Positions 27,801-35,334 of a stretch of 64,000 nucleotides of DNA are shown in pieces. Each line of letters opens with the position of its first letter. Positions within the stretch are counted from its first letter, which is position 1. Source of the stretch: Fluoribacter dumoffii NY 23 (GTDB taxonomy: Bacteria; Pseudomonadota; Gammaproteobacteria; Legionellales; Legionellaceae); the NCBI RefSeq assembly GCF_000236165.1, contig NZ_CM001373.1:3378325-3442324 (forward strand), written 5' to 3'. Both the position numbers and the translations under genes were made by a program. A model generated the notes under the pieces. The model saw only the letters and a list, made by a program, of their open reading frames with translations. It had not been told where the DNA came from and did not search any database.

Positions 27801-27883
27801 ATCTGACTATTTGAAAGAAAAATTGTTGTTGCAAGAAGGAAATTTTTTGTTGTTGTGTTTAAATTATTGATCTTCCTTATCAT
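24872..27883 (-). CDS. secreted glycoside hydrolase family 81-like endo-beta-1,3-glucanase
   Basis: A 1003-residue protein with a signal peptide (IFLSNSQIIHGA, cleavage near 32). The GH81 layout is visible: an N-terminal beta-sandwich (~80-430, starting at QWWTPMLAV), then an (alpha/alpha)6 barrel. The catalytic-type Asp561 is in LTDHPFHWGYLLDAA; the Glu-rich NEEDSAEFMNLAQ (639-650), after FDPYAGLSSALG, fits the acid/base pair of the family's E-S-S-S-E-A line. The C-terminal ~150 residues hold several Cys pairs and a beta-type add-on (NQGSLVCSLENIQPGEIKVSVCG). In other organisms GH81 enzymes cleave beta-1,3-glucan, found in fungal and some protist walls, so use against a protist cyst or fungal wall is a reasonable inference. 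Substrate not shown. Confidence 0.85.
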   Translation of the reverse strand: MIRKINNLNTTTKNFLLATTIFLSNSQIIHGATQLGQGIYYDEQQIKKLAQKYPGRVSKDAGYPLINNYSTLKSVFQGSQFGLGNKPITTGQWWTPMLAVDKAAGQIQDSDYLNPLLLIPNPLTVRLTEKGISLGIPLQNAKVDNVHVDRGYDNTLDVTLTTGDLMGTAPLVADYSDWMVTVGWARNNSPLLAASVVEGSPFIFVEKKSNQNAAYLQFTNSQDAKLLSQEKGLSVFKTKNASDQRYRYYAYFTNPDASIAPWKTSAGAVIVPVNQGGSGVIVPATSINTTEINRYFSLAVIPASSDSEAVTMASQFKPYAYTYIKNTSITYEYDKNNAKVITHFNFDSQTVYANTALKKQPLVLLYPWQIKNMSSSEKANCLFQDNCAGNQGTVKTLKGTMHAYVVPAISGETSSFSTEVGFHGVLPVLPNRLSQADLDKIASYSFALPPDPHLDAKNPWTDTYATGKLLSREAQLIKIANVLMGTSTPNPQYKKIRDEMLTNLKNQVTSFLTGLNYTDPCPDGSTNCTRPEGSWFYSYNSQWYTMMGFPSGFFTATTLTDHPFHWGYLLDAAATIAQFDKEWAQNYGAMVNLLIRDICDYRYQQDEGATRFPHFRSFDPYAGLSSALGMPYSFDNVNEEDSAEFMNLAQAIILWGLNTEGVHFDGDTTSPQTLVETGLYLYTTEEQGLNHYHFNQNPDSGVFPTGWSNTTTGQNYLLVGNVWGGKLDRSTYFCAGQPCYYQNLASNTLPINAGSFYLGYDPGFVTRVYNEDAKNPCSGDAANSAYCGTLLKYLALGDPLKASQYYTQYFDAQAHTPDPGESKPSIFYWIQNLKALGPLNTSLSADTPAYAVFGAGDSTYVAAYNNEASAKQVNFYNQGSLVCSLENIQPGEIKVSVCGNEDPSPPVTQFSYMIYVGYPFKPVLINSSITCPDPITKNPACLVKNIAGSSVMTIAGSNSDLCTLAIGNDGGVSIINDKSKGCYINSTPATPDKAGAINLPGGF

Positions 27884-27963
27884 CGATATCTTCTCCTGTT
27901 TTTGAAATAAAATTACATTGATTCGAATGAATCACTTTTCAGAATAACTGTATTTCGTGAGGA

Positions 27964-28152
27964 ATGCACTTGAAAAAACCTTTAATCACAGCTCACAAGG
28001 CAGATTGCATGGTTGCAAAAAACAAAATTCCTTATATTTTTCATAGGATTATTCAGAGAACTCCTGCAGGCGCAAGCTGGGCTAATAAGTCACTTCGGTC
28101 CATTAAGGAATATGCAGTGCGAATTTTTAAAAGAAATGAATTTAAGCAGTAA
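27964..28152 (+). CDS. small hypothetical protein
   Basis: A basic 62-residue frame (MHLKKPLITAHKADCMVAKNK...RIFKRNEFKQ) that starts just after a GAGGA, which is too close to the ATG to be ideal; the inner ATG at 28009 is an alternative. It is divergent from the glucanase gene. No domain recognised. It may be a true small gene or chance. Confidence 0.35.
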   Translation: MHLKKPLITAHKADCMVAKNKIPYIFHRIIQRTPAGASWANKSLRSIKEYAVRIFKRNEFKQ

Positions 28153-28302
28153 ATTTGCTATTGAGCAATAATTGACTGTACAAGATTCCTCACTCCACCG
28201 TATCGAGCATCTTACAATCAATTATCATGGTTTGTCGGTTCCAACCTTGTTGCCGGCTTTTTAAAGGGAGATGTATTTTGCTGATCCGGCCTTTCTTTAT
28301 CG

Positions 28303-28668
28303 TTAATAATATGCTCCCCCATTATCCGACTGAATTTCAATATTCAGCATTCGACAAGCATTGAGGATTTCTTCAACGCATAACTCATTATCATTGGTAT
28401 AATAATCAAAATCTCTTTGGATGTTGCTACTGACAGAATGTAACGAACAACCATAGATTGAAGAAACTGCACTATTTCTTCCGTCTGAAAGACTCACTCG
28501 GACAACCCGCCCATAGTTGGTGGATAGAGAACAGCTCATTCCCGGATTGTTAGAAAAAATCGAATTTAAAAAGAAAGAATTAAAGCACTGGCAGGCAAAC
28601 AAATTGCTATTGGCAGTTAAAAACACTGCCATCGCAGATAGTAGCAAAGTACGTTTTGAAGTAAGCAT
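28303..28668 (-). CDS. small secreted Cys-containing protein
   Basis: A 121-residue protein with a signal peptide (LLLSAMAVFLTANSNLFA) and a mature part with several cysteines (CQCFNSFFLN, SCSLST, GCSLHSV, LCVEEILNACRML), which suggests disulphides in the periplasm or outside the cell. No family recognised. It stands alone, with the following sensor gene 270 bases away on the other strand. Confidence 0.6.
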   Translation of the reverse strand: MLTSKRTLLLSAMAVFLTANSNLFACQCFNSFFLNSIFSNNPGMSCSLSTNYGRVVRVSLSDGRNSAVSSIYGCSLHSVSSNIQRDFDYYTNDNELCVEEILNACRMLNIEIQSDNGGAYY

Positions 28669-28941
28669 ATGCTTTAATCGTAATCAAATCCATTTTACTA
28701 ATTATAGAACAGCACCAATTATTCTTGCCCCCCTGTTTTTCCTAATCCTGGCGCAAATAACGCGGATACGTTCACCGGTTTATCCCGACTCAAAAAAACA
28801 GATAGTCTATAATAATTAAAGCGTAATAAAAAAATTAAGGACCTGAAATGAGATTCGATTCATTTATCCATAGTAATCACTTCTATAGAAGAATTTTGGA
28901 AAATATTCTACTAGAACAAATTCCTATAAGCGATATTTGAA

Positions 28942-31341
28942 ATGTATCGAATATTTCAAAAACCACTTTCAATAAAAAACAAAGATATCTTTGATAAATT
29001 TAAATCTGAAATAAAACGGGAACAGATTAAATTACTTTATCAACAAATTCCGATTGCCATTATCGGAGAAAGCTTGGCTGCTGTGTTTCTTGGAATGGCC
29101 TTGTGGCATGTTATCAATAATACCCTGGTCCTTATTTGGCTTTTTTATATTCTTGTATTTTCAGATCTTTTAAAAATTCCTCTCCTTTATTTCTACCATA
29201 CCAAGAAAGAACTTTTTTCGGATAAAGATTGGCTCAATTTAATTTATGCAGGCATTTTCATATCAGGTGTGGCATGGGGGATAGCAAGTTCAATTCTTAT
29301 TCCAACAAATAGCACCCCCCATCAAATTTATGTAGTATTTATGATTACGGGAGTTACTGCTGCTGCAAACGTCCTTTACTCACCAGTACAGCTTGCTTAT
29401 TTATTTTTTCTTTTTCCATCCTTTGGTCTTTTCACCCTATGGCTTTTTTTACAGGGACAAATCTATGTGCTCTTGGGAATTTGTGCCCTCATTTACATTT
29501 TTGTCATGTTATTCGTTTCCTATTATTTCAGTCAGCAGTTGATATCAACACTAGCCATGCGTTTTAAAATAACCAATCTCAGCTCCGTAAAAATGTCGCT
29601 TGAAGAAGAAGTCTCTACGCGGACCGAGGAATTGGAGAAGCTTCTAGCGCTGACCAAATCCACATTGGAATCAACTGCCGATGGCATTTTGGTGGTGAAT
29701 TTGAAAGGAAATGTCGAGTATTTCAATCAACAATTTCTGGATATGTGGAATATTCCCCCAGACTTTATCAAAGAACATAATGATGAAGAAATTATAAATT
29801 TTGTGGTGAATCAAGTTAAAGATCCTGATACTTTCGTTAATAAAATCAAGGAACTTTATAATCATGATCAAGAGAGCTTTGATGAGCTTCATTTCAAGGA
29901 TGGAAAAATATTTGAGCGCTATTCAAAACCCCATTGGATGTATGGACAAATTGTCGGACGGGTATGGAGCTTCCGCGATATCACATTAAGAGTTCGTTTA
30001 TCTTATCTGGCAAACCATGATGCACTGACTGGACTCCCCAATCGCACATCCCTTTACGAGCGCATCGAGCAAACCATTAACTATGCCCAGCGAACGAATT
30101 CCAGCCTTGCAGTGTTTTTTATAGATGTCGATGAATTTAAATTGATTAACGATAATCTGGGCCATGATGCCGGAGATGAGCTGTTGCAAAAAATAGCCTT
30201 GCGCTTAAAAAAATGTGTCCGTGAAAGTGATACCGTAGCTCGTTTTGGCGGTGATGAATTTGTCCTTTTATTTGTGACCAAAAGCCATAAAAATACACTT
30301 CTCATAGCTAAAAAAATTCTTGATAAAATATCAAAACCATTCAAATTGACTGCTCAGGAAGTAATCGTCACGAGCAGTATTGGAATCAGTGTCTATCCTA
30401 AAGACGGATCAGATACCACCACCTTGCTTAAAAATGCAGATATGGCCATGTACCTTGCGAAGAGAGATGGGCGAAATAATTTTCAATTTTACAATGGTGC
30501 TATCAATGAACAGTCTTCCAGGCGTTTGTCCATGCAGACTCGCATCTACAATGCACTAAAAAATCAGGAGTTTTTTATCCTCTATCAACCCATATATGAT
30601 TTAAAAAACATGCGCCTCATAGGCGCTGAGGCTTTGCTACGTTGGAAGCAGCCAGATTTGGGAATTCTGATGCCCGATGACTTTATCCCTATTGCAGAAG
30701 AAACCGATTTGATAAATCAATTGGGTGAATGGGTTTTTCGTCATGCCTGCTTCCAGAATAAGACCTGGCAGGATATGGGATTACCTCCAATTTGTATGGC
30801 AATCAATGTTTCCTGGAAGCAATTGAAAAAAGATAATTTCATTCAAATTGTTCAAAATGCAATAACAGATTCTGGGCTTAGCTCGGAGTATTTGGAAATT
30901 GAATTTACTGAAAGCACGGTGATGAAAAATTCAGCCAAGATTGACACCGTCTTGCAAGAAATATCCCGTATGGGAATCCGCATGTCCATCGATGATTTTG
31001 GAACAGGCTATTCAAGCCTCAACTCGTTAAGATCATTTCCTGTAAGCAAATTAAAAATTGACCGGGGATTTGTAAGTGGGTGTACAACCAATGGCAACGA
31101 TGCATCCATCGTTGAAACAATAATTTCTCTCGCCCATAGCTTAAAACTTCGTGTCTTGGCTGAGGGCGTTGACTCTACGGACAAAGCCTTTTTCTTGAGA
31201 CAACTTCATTGCGATGAGGTTCAAGGTTTTTTATATAGCCCCCCAATAGAACCCCAAAAAATGGTTGAACTCCTTAAAGCGCCCCCATCAAGCAAACATA
31301 ACCGGCGTAGCCTGGTTGCCCGCAACCAGGATTTCCGTTAA
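28942..31341 (+). CDS. membrane PAS-GGDEF-EAL cyclic-di-GMP protein
   Basis: A dual-domain c-di-GMP protein of 799 residues. Order: about six membrane segments (~35-215, a MASE-like sensor), a coiled link, a PAS domain (~235-350), GGDEF (~350-520) and EAL (~530-785). The GGDEF motif is intact (RFGGDEF, ~436). The EAL domain has EALLRW (~562), NVSWKQL, IEFTESTVM, DDFGTGYSSL, KIDRGFV and LAEGVD, so both synthase and phosphodiesterase sites appear usable; the net activity cannot be told from sequence. The last ~12 residues (SLVARNQDFR) are coded by a copy of the dispersed palindrome, so the normal C-terminus was probably replaced. No clear ribosome site. Confidence 0.93.
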   Translation: MYRIFQKPLSIKNKDIFDKFKSEIKREQIKLLYQQIPIAIIGESLAAVFLGMALWHVINNTLVLIWLFYILVFSDLLKIPLLYFYHTKKELFSDKDWLNLIYAGIFISGVAWGIASSILIPTNSTPHQIYVVFMITGVTAAANVLYSPVQLAYLFFLFPSFGLFTLWLFLQGQIYVLLGICALIYIFVMLFVSYYFSQQLISTLAMRFKITNLSSVKMSLEEEVSTRTEELEKLLALTKSTLESTADGILVVNLKGNVEYFNQQFLDMWNIPPDFIKEHNDEEIINFVVNQVKDPDTFVNKIKELYNHDQESFDELHFKDGKIFERYSKPHWMYGQIVGRVWSFRDITLRVRLSYLANHDALTGLPNRTSLYERIEQTINYAQRTNSSLAVFFIDVDEFKLINDNLGHDAGDELLQKIALRLKKCVRESDTVARFGGDEFVLLFVTKSHKNTLLIAKKILDKISKPFKLTAQEVIVTSSIGISVYPKDGSDTTTLLKNADMAMYLAKRDGRNNFQFYNGAINEQSSRRLSMQTRIYNALKNQEFFILYQPIYDLKNMRLIGAEALLRWKQPDLGILMPDDFIPIAEETDLINQLGEWVFRHACFQNKTWQDMGLPPICMAINVSWKQLKKDNFIQIVQNAITDSGLSSEYLEIEFTESTVMKNSAKIDTVLQEISRMGIRMSIDDFGTGYSSLNSLRSFPVSKLKIDRGFVSGCTTNGNDASIVETIISLAHSLKLRVLAEGVDSTDKAFFLRQLHCDEVQGFLYSPPIEPQKMVELLKAPPSSKHNRRSLVARNQDFR
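31311..31330. repeat. CCTGGTTGC/GCAACCAGG palindrome, copy 4 (inside an ORF end)
   Basis: Perfect arms with CC between. It overlaps the last codons of the GGDEF-EAL gene and is preceded by GGCGTAG; copy 5 has the same lead-in (AGCGTAG). Confidence 0.9.
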
Positions 31342-31491
31342 ACAGTTTAAAATTGAATCCCTATCCAAGTTATTACTACCTCTCATCTTAATCTACCCTC
31401 TATTTAGCTCTTCATGAGCCCATAGGGGAAAGAGCGAAGGCACTTCCATCTACTATAATAGATATAGGTAGCAATAGGAGGTATTTTGAAG

Positions 31492-31818
31492 ATGAGCAAA
31501 GAAGCAAATACCTGGATGGAAATGATGAGCAAACTCTTTCAATCCATTTATGGCGGCATAGCAGACATGGATACTCGAGAAGACTCCAAGCAAAATGCCC
31601 AGGATAATACTTTAGACGATTCAGATGGCCCGGAGTTATCTACAGGTTTGAACTCCACACTTCCCAATAATCTTTTAGGAGCAAACGCCCTGAACAATCT
31701 AGAAACCAATTTATCAGCATCAGAAGAATTATTAAGTAAAAACAAAAATCAAGAAGATGAGGAAGAGGATGAGGAAGAAGAACAAGAAAATAAACAAAGA
31801 AAGAAATTTAAAATATAA
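31492..31818 (+). CDS. acidic orphan protein
   Basis: A 108-residue protein with a short hydrophobic N-terminal helix (WMEMMSKLFQSIYGGIADMD), a Ser/Asn/Leu-rich middle and a very acidic run (EDEEEDEEEEQE) before a basic end KQRKKFKI. AGGAGG at 31477-31482 precedes both the ATG 31492 and a TTG 31486. Past the TAA the same frame stays open to 31941 with coding-like sequence, so an earlier longer gene is possible. No family recognised. Confidence 0.6.
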   Translation: MSKEANTWMEMMSKLFQSIYGGIADMDTREDSKQNAQDNTLDDSDGPELSTGLNSTLPNNLLGANALNNLETNLSASEELLSKNKNQEDEEEDEEEEQENKQRKKFKI

Positions 31819-32074
31819 TTCCTGAACATTTTTATCGCTAAAGTAGTTTTTTCCACTCCTGATAAAATTCCCAAAAAAAGAGGTCTTTGTAAAACTGTTG
31901 TTGATAAAATTTACGGTGCTTATGACGAAGACTTGCATTGATAGAGTAAGATTCCTCAGCATTACCCGATAAATAACGGACAAAAGTGAAGGGATTTGCC
32001 GCCCTTTACCTCTGATTATCCCGCCTTCTCCCCCGAATACTCGCAATTAGATTATTCATTATTGAGGTAGGGTA
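31819..32074. other. intergenic region with coding-like read-through frame
   Basis: The frame after the stop at 31818 gives FLNIFIAKVVFSTPDKIPKK... up to TGA 31941, which looks more protein-like than random, but no start is present. The rest has nothing recognisable. Confidence 0.35.
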
Positions 32075-32197
32075 ATGCCCAAGCGATCATCCCAACCCAA
32101 AGGAATCGATAGTAAAAATAATGTAAAAATTGCAGCAAGTAAGAACAAATCAAAACGGTTTCCCTTAAAATATTTTTATTATAGAAATTTGCAATAG
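32075..32197 (+). CDS. possible small basic peptide (40 aa)
   Basis: An ATG at 32075 follows GAGGTAGGG and opens 40 codons (MPKRSSQPKGIDSKNNVKI...) rich in Lys/Arg/Ser. It ends 9 bases before the next gene. No domain. The ribosome site is the only strong support. Confidence 0.3.
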   Translation: MPKRSSQPKGIDSKNNVKIAASKNKSKRFPLKYFYYRNLQ

Positions 32198-32206
32198 GTT
32201 TTCTTT

Positions 32207-33124
32207 ATGAAAAAAGACAAAGAACTGCATCAGTCCATTTCTGAAGCAACCCCAGTAGGCGACCTGACTTCCTCAGCTTCCATCACATTACACTTGTTAA
32301 ACAAAGAAAAAGAAAAAATGAAAGAGATTGAAAAAAAAGAATCGGATGCTGAAGCTGTAAAAGTACGCTGTCGGGTTTGTTTCAAGGAAATAGCGCCAAC
32401 ACCCCGCTGCTTTGGACACGGAGGAGGAGGCGGCGGAGGAGGTGGGGATGGCGGTGCTGGTAAGGACGCCGAGGAAAAAAGCCAAGGCCAGGACAAATCA
32501 CCAACTTCATCAGGAAAAATAATTGAAACTTCGGATGGGTTGAACGAATTTGCGTCGATAGGAGAAAACGAAGACTTTAACTCTGCTTCCGATTTTGATC
32601 CGGATTTAATTTCAGAGTTGATCGACAAAGGACTATTGCTGGTTGATAGTGACCGCGAATCAATGACTCTCATTATCAAATTGCTTTGTGAACCTAATGA
32701 ATTAACGGAGGAACAACGAAAAGAGTTAAAAAAATTCATGGAAGCAATTTTAAGAGAATTCAATAACTTAAAAGAAGAAAACAACCTTCCTGAGAATTGC
32801 ATAACAATTATTCGAGATGAAAAAGGAAACATTTCCTCTCTTCGTATCACTATGCCCACATTAGCCTTATATGACGCATTAATCCAGCGGCTAGCGAATA
32901 ATTTAGTGCCGATTCCCAGCTTAAACGCACAACAAAGAGATGATGCTGCAATAGACCGCAGTCTTGCTCTAAATCCTTTTTCCAAAGAACCGAGGCCATC
33001 TAATAAAACCATTAAAGAAGAAGAGTTAGCGCCTGAGAAAAATTTAGCTGCTGTAAAAACGGAACCTGAGGAAGAGGAGCAGGTCATTTTTAACCCCTCT
33101 CCCTTCACTATAAAATATTGGTAA
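32207..33124 (+). CDS. Gly-linker orphan protein, effector candidate
   Basis: A 305-residue hydrophilic protein with no signal peptide. Order: a charged N-terminal helix (LLNKEKEKMKEIEKKESDAEA), a CRVCF motif near residue 55 followed by ...PRCFGHGGGGGGGGGDGG, a poly-Gly linker, then a folded part (DFDPDLISELIDKGLLLVDSDRESMTLIIKLL; RITMPTLALYDALIQRLANNLV), and an acidic tail (EEEEQVIFNPSPFTIKYW). The three Cys and His near the start could bind a metal but the pattern is incomplete. The layout suits a Dot/Icm effector; no known domain is seen. Confidence 0.6.
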   Translation: MKKDKELHQSISEATPVGDLTSSASITLHLLNKEKEKMKEIEKKESDAEAVKVRCRVCFKEIAPTPRCFGHGGGGGGGGGDGGAGKDAEEKSQGQDKSPTSSGKIIETSDGLNEFASIGENEDFNSASDFDPDLISELIDKGLLLVDSDRESMTLIIKLLCEPNELTEEQRKELKKFMEAILREFNNLKEENNLPENCITIIRDEKGNISSLRITMPTLALYDALIQRLANNLVPIPSLNAQQRDDAAIDRSLALNPFSKEPRPSNKTIKEEELAPEKNLAAVKTEPEEEEQVIFNPSPFTIKYW

Positions 33125-33439
33125 ATTGCATAGCGTAGGCAGTGCGTTTAAAGAGGAAAATCTTGTGCTTATATTCAGGGACCATTAATGCTATTTGGCT
33201 GACTGACCATTTGTAACTTACATCCTAAAGTTAACCCTAATTTAGGCTTTTATAACAGGATTTTCCTAAAACGGTGGAGTATTATTCACAAGGATTTTAT
33301 CCTACATCGACCCAAAACCGTGAAATTTCCATGGTTTTATTAAGCTTTTCCCTGATTTTAAATGCCACAAAAATAATGGTATATATTACTCCTATTAAAT
33401 TTTTTCATGGACATTTTAAATTTACCCTTAAGGATAAGC
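33125..33439. other. intergenic region, nothing recognised
   Basis: About 315 A/T-rich bases upstream of the GAF-GGDEF gene. It probably carries the promoter of that gene; no element stands out. Confidence 0.4.
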
Positions 33440-34390
33440 ATGATTCCTCCAGACAAACCAGAAGATGAAACTGCACGTTTAGCAACACTTTATAAATTAC
33501 ACATACTCGATACGGAGAAAGAGGAACGTTTCGATAGAGTAACTCGTATTGCATGTAAACTTTTCGGAGTTCCCATCTCTGCAATTTCTTTTTTAGAAAC
33601 TGAGCGCCAATGGATGAAATCCACTCAAGGATTTGATATCAAGGAGGCTCCACGCAAAACCTCATTTTGTGGTCATGCTCTTCTTTCAGATGAAATTATG
33701 ATTGTTGAAGATGCAACCAAGGATAAACGATTTTATGACAATCCCTTTGTCCTGGGTGAACCACATTTCAGGTTTTATTTAGGGTGTCCTTTAAAAGTCA
33801 AAGGACATAATGTAGGGGTCATTTGCTTGATTGATGACAAGCCTAAATCGAAAAAAGAAGTCGATCAAAACATGGTTTACGATCTCGCCAAAATGGTAGA
33901 AACAGATTTGGAACAATTTCAAATTTCCCTAACTGATGAATTAACTGGTTTATCTAACCGAAGGGGATTTTTAAAACTGGCCAACTATTTATTTAAAAAA
34001 TGCCAACGGGAAAAGCAAATTTTTACCCTGTTATTTTTTGACTTAGATAAATTCAAATATATTAATGATCACTTTGGGCATGCGGAAGGTGACAAGGTTT
34101 TGAAAGCGTTCGCTAACGCCCTTCTTCACAACTTTCGTTATTCCGATGTAATCGCCCGTTTAGGCGGCGATGAATTTTGTGTCTTTTGTTCCGGATTAAA
34201 CCAGGAAAATGTAGCGAACATTATTGAACGTTTAGACAATTCATTGAAATCTGTAGAAACCAAAGGTTATAAAATCGAATTCAGTGTGGGCAGTATCCAA
34301 TATAATCACAAAGAACACCAGACCCTTGAAGATATGTTAGCTCTTGCTGACTCTAAAATGTATTGTAGTAAAAAAGGTAAGCAAGCGTAG
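33440..34390 (+). CDS. GAF-GGDEF diguanylate cyclase
   Basis: A soluble 316-residue protein: a GAF domain (~20-145, with ITRIACKLFGVPISAISFLETERQWMKS, then FCGHALLSDEIMIVEDATKD and FYLGCPLKVKGHNVGVICLID), a short linker and a GGDEF domain (~150-310) with DELTGLSNRRGF, FFDLDKFKYINDHFGH and RLGGDEF (~243). The active motif is intact; no RxxD inhibition motif is obvious (SLTDELTGLSNRRG). It would make c-di-GMP in response to a small ligand bound by GAF. Start 33440 has AAGGATAAGC upstream; the frame opens at 33407. The end of the gene runs into palindrome copy 5. Confidence 0.92.
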   Translation: MIPPDKPEDETARLATLYKLHILDTEKEERFDRVTRIACKLFGVPISAISFLETERQWMKSTQGFDIKEAPRKTSFCGHALLSDEIMIVEDATKDKRFYDNPFVLGEPHFRFYLGCPLKVKGHNVGVICLIDDKPKSKKEVDQNMVYDLAKMVETDLEQFQISLTDELTGLSNRRGFLKLANYLFKKCQREKQIFTLLFFDLDKFKYINDHFGHAEGDKVLKAFANALLHNFRYSDVIARLGGDEFCVFCSGLNQENVANIIERLDNSLKSVETKGYKIEFSVGSIQYNHKEHQTLEDMLALADSKMYCSKKGKQA

Positions 34391-34410
34391 CCTGGTTGCT
34401 CGCAACCAGG
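34391..34410. repeat. CCTGGTTGC/GCAACCAGG palindrome, copy 5
   Basis: Perfect arms with TC between; the stop codon TAG of the GGDEF gene is part of the AGCGTAG lead-in. Confidence 0.9.
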
Positions 34411-34765
34411 ATTTTCCTCTTGCGCACCATTCACCAAAAACCAGTTCCCTGATCAATTAAGGCAAACCCATCGTGATTTGAACTATTTTCCCACCAGTAT
34501 CAATGCAAATAATATTCACAGTTTGTTTTGTTCTGATTAAGAAAATTTATACCCTCAAGTTCCTGTTTTAGAAAAGTAAATGCCGTTAAATTTGTACAAG
34601 TTGCATTAAATAACCTACTTGATTTGTCTGCAAAATATGCGAACATTACCCCATTCTGGCACTGAAAGCTGGTTTATAAGATAGAAAAAGAATCCAGATA
34701 CTCAGGGCATACTATTGAAGTTGTGCCCGGAGTTTTGTTAAAAAACAGTTTTAGGAGAATAAGGA
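34411..34765. other. intergenic region with the remnant above and the promoter area of the IcmD-like gene
   Basis: Apart from the minus-strand remnant at 34457-34646 nothing is supported. The last ~100 bases upstream of 34766 are A/T-rich and end in a clear ribosome site. Confidence 0.4.
34457..34646 (-). pseudogene. remnant of a secreted-type gene
   Basis: Two minus-strand frames look like pieces of one protein: MFAYFADKSSRLFNATCT...NKTN (34646 down to 34500) and then VNIICIDTGGKIVQITMGLP up to a TAA at 34457. In the first frame the upstream codons read SFQCQNGV. A single frameshift near 34515 would join them. No start of a complete gene is present and the N-terminal part is missing. Low confidence. 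Confidence 0.35.
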
Positions 34766-35170
34766 GTGAACAGCAAGAATATAAATAAACCTGGTTTTAG
34801 GTTGGGGTTGGGCGCTATTGGTCTTTTTACATTTCTTACCTTAGTAAGCCTGCATGCCGCTGCAAATACTGTGGTCTCTTTAGGAGAAATGGCCTCCTCA
34901 ATAACTAACTCATTTGCTAGCCTGGCTAAATTAATAACTGCTGGGGCTTATTTGGGAGGTCTGGGGTTTTCTATTGGAGCGATTATGAAGTTTAAACAGC
35001 ACAAAGATAACCCCACGCAAATCCCGATTGGAACCCCAATTGCTCTAGTTTTTATTTCTGCCGCTTTGTTATTCCTCCCTTCCATTTTAGGTGTTACAGG
35101 AACAACAATGTTTGGAGCTGGTGGTGGTGAAACGGCAGGACCTAATGGAATTATTTTTAGTAGCCAATAA
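34766..35170 (+). CDS. IcmD/DotP-like protein of the Dot/Icm type IV secretion system
   Basis: A 134-residue membrane protein with a first membrane segment (RLGLGAIGLFTFLTLVSLHAAA) and a second half (LAKLITAGAYLGGLGFSIGAIMKFKQHKDNPTQIPIGTPIALVFISAALLFLPSILGV) that matches the DotE/DotP (IcmC/IcmD) group: a small hydrophobic helix, the basic KFKQHKDNPTQIPIGTP turn, then a last helix. In Legionella the main icmD gene lies inside the icm/dot locus next to icmC; here no other dot/icm gene is near, so this is probably a paralogue. GTG start, TTAGGAGAAT upstream. It could assemble into the core complex or act elsewhere. Confidence 0.8.
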   Translation: MNSKNINKPGFRLGLGAIGLFTFLTLVSLHAAANTVVSLGEMASSITNSFASLAKLITAGAYLGGLGFSIGAIMKFKQHKDNPTQIPIGTPIALVFISAALLFLPSILGVTGTTMFGAGGGETAGPNGIIFSSQ

Positions 35171-35334
35171 GTTAGGGTTGTAAGTTCTATCCCTTTTTGC
35201 GGGATGGCCGAACGCATACATCTAGGCTTGAACTTCGGGAAGTTCATCAAAGGAATTCGTCAAACGAATAAATGAGCTTCCCATTGCCTGTTTGCAACAA
35301 TTCATTGTGTATCAGCAAAATTAAATATATGCGC

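Noticed and set aside
32230-33108. 292-codon minus-strand frame opposite the Gly-linker gene
   Set aside because: Mirror of a coding strand; the poly-Pro run is just the complement of the poly-Gly run.
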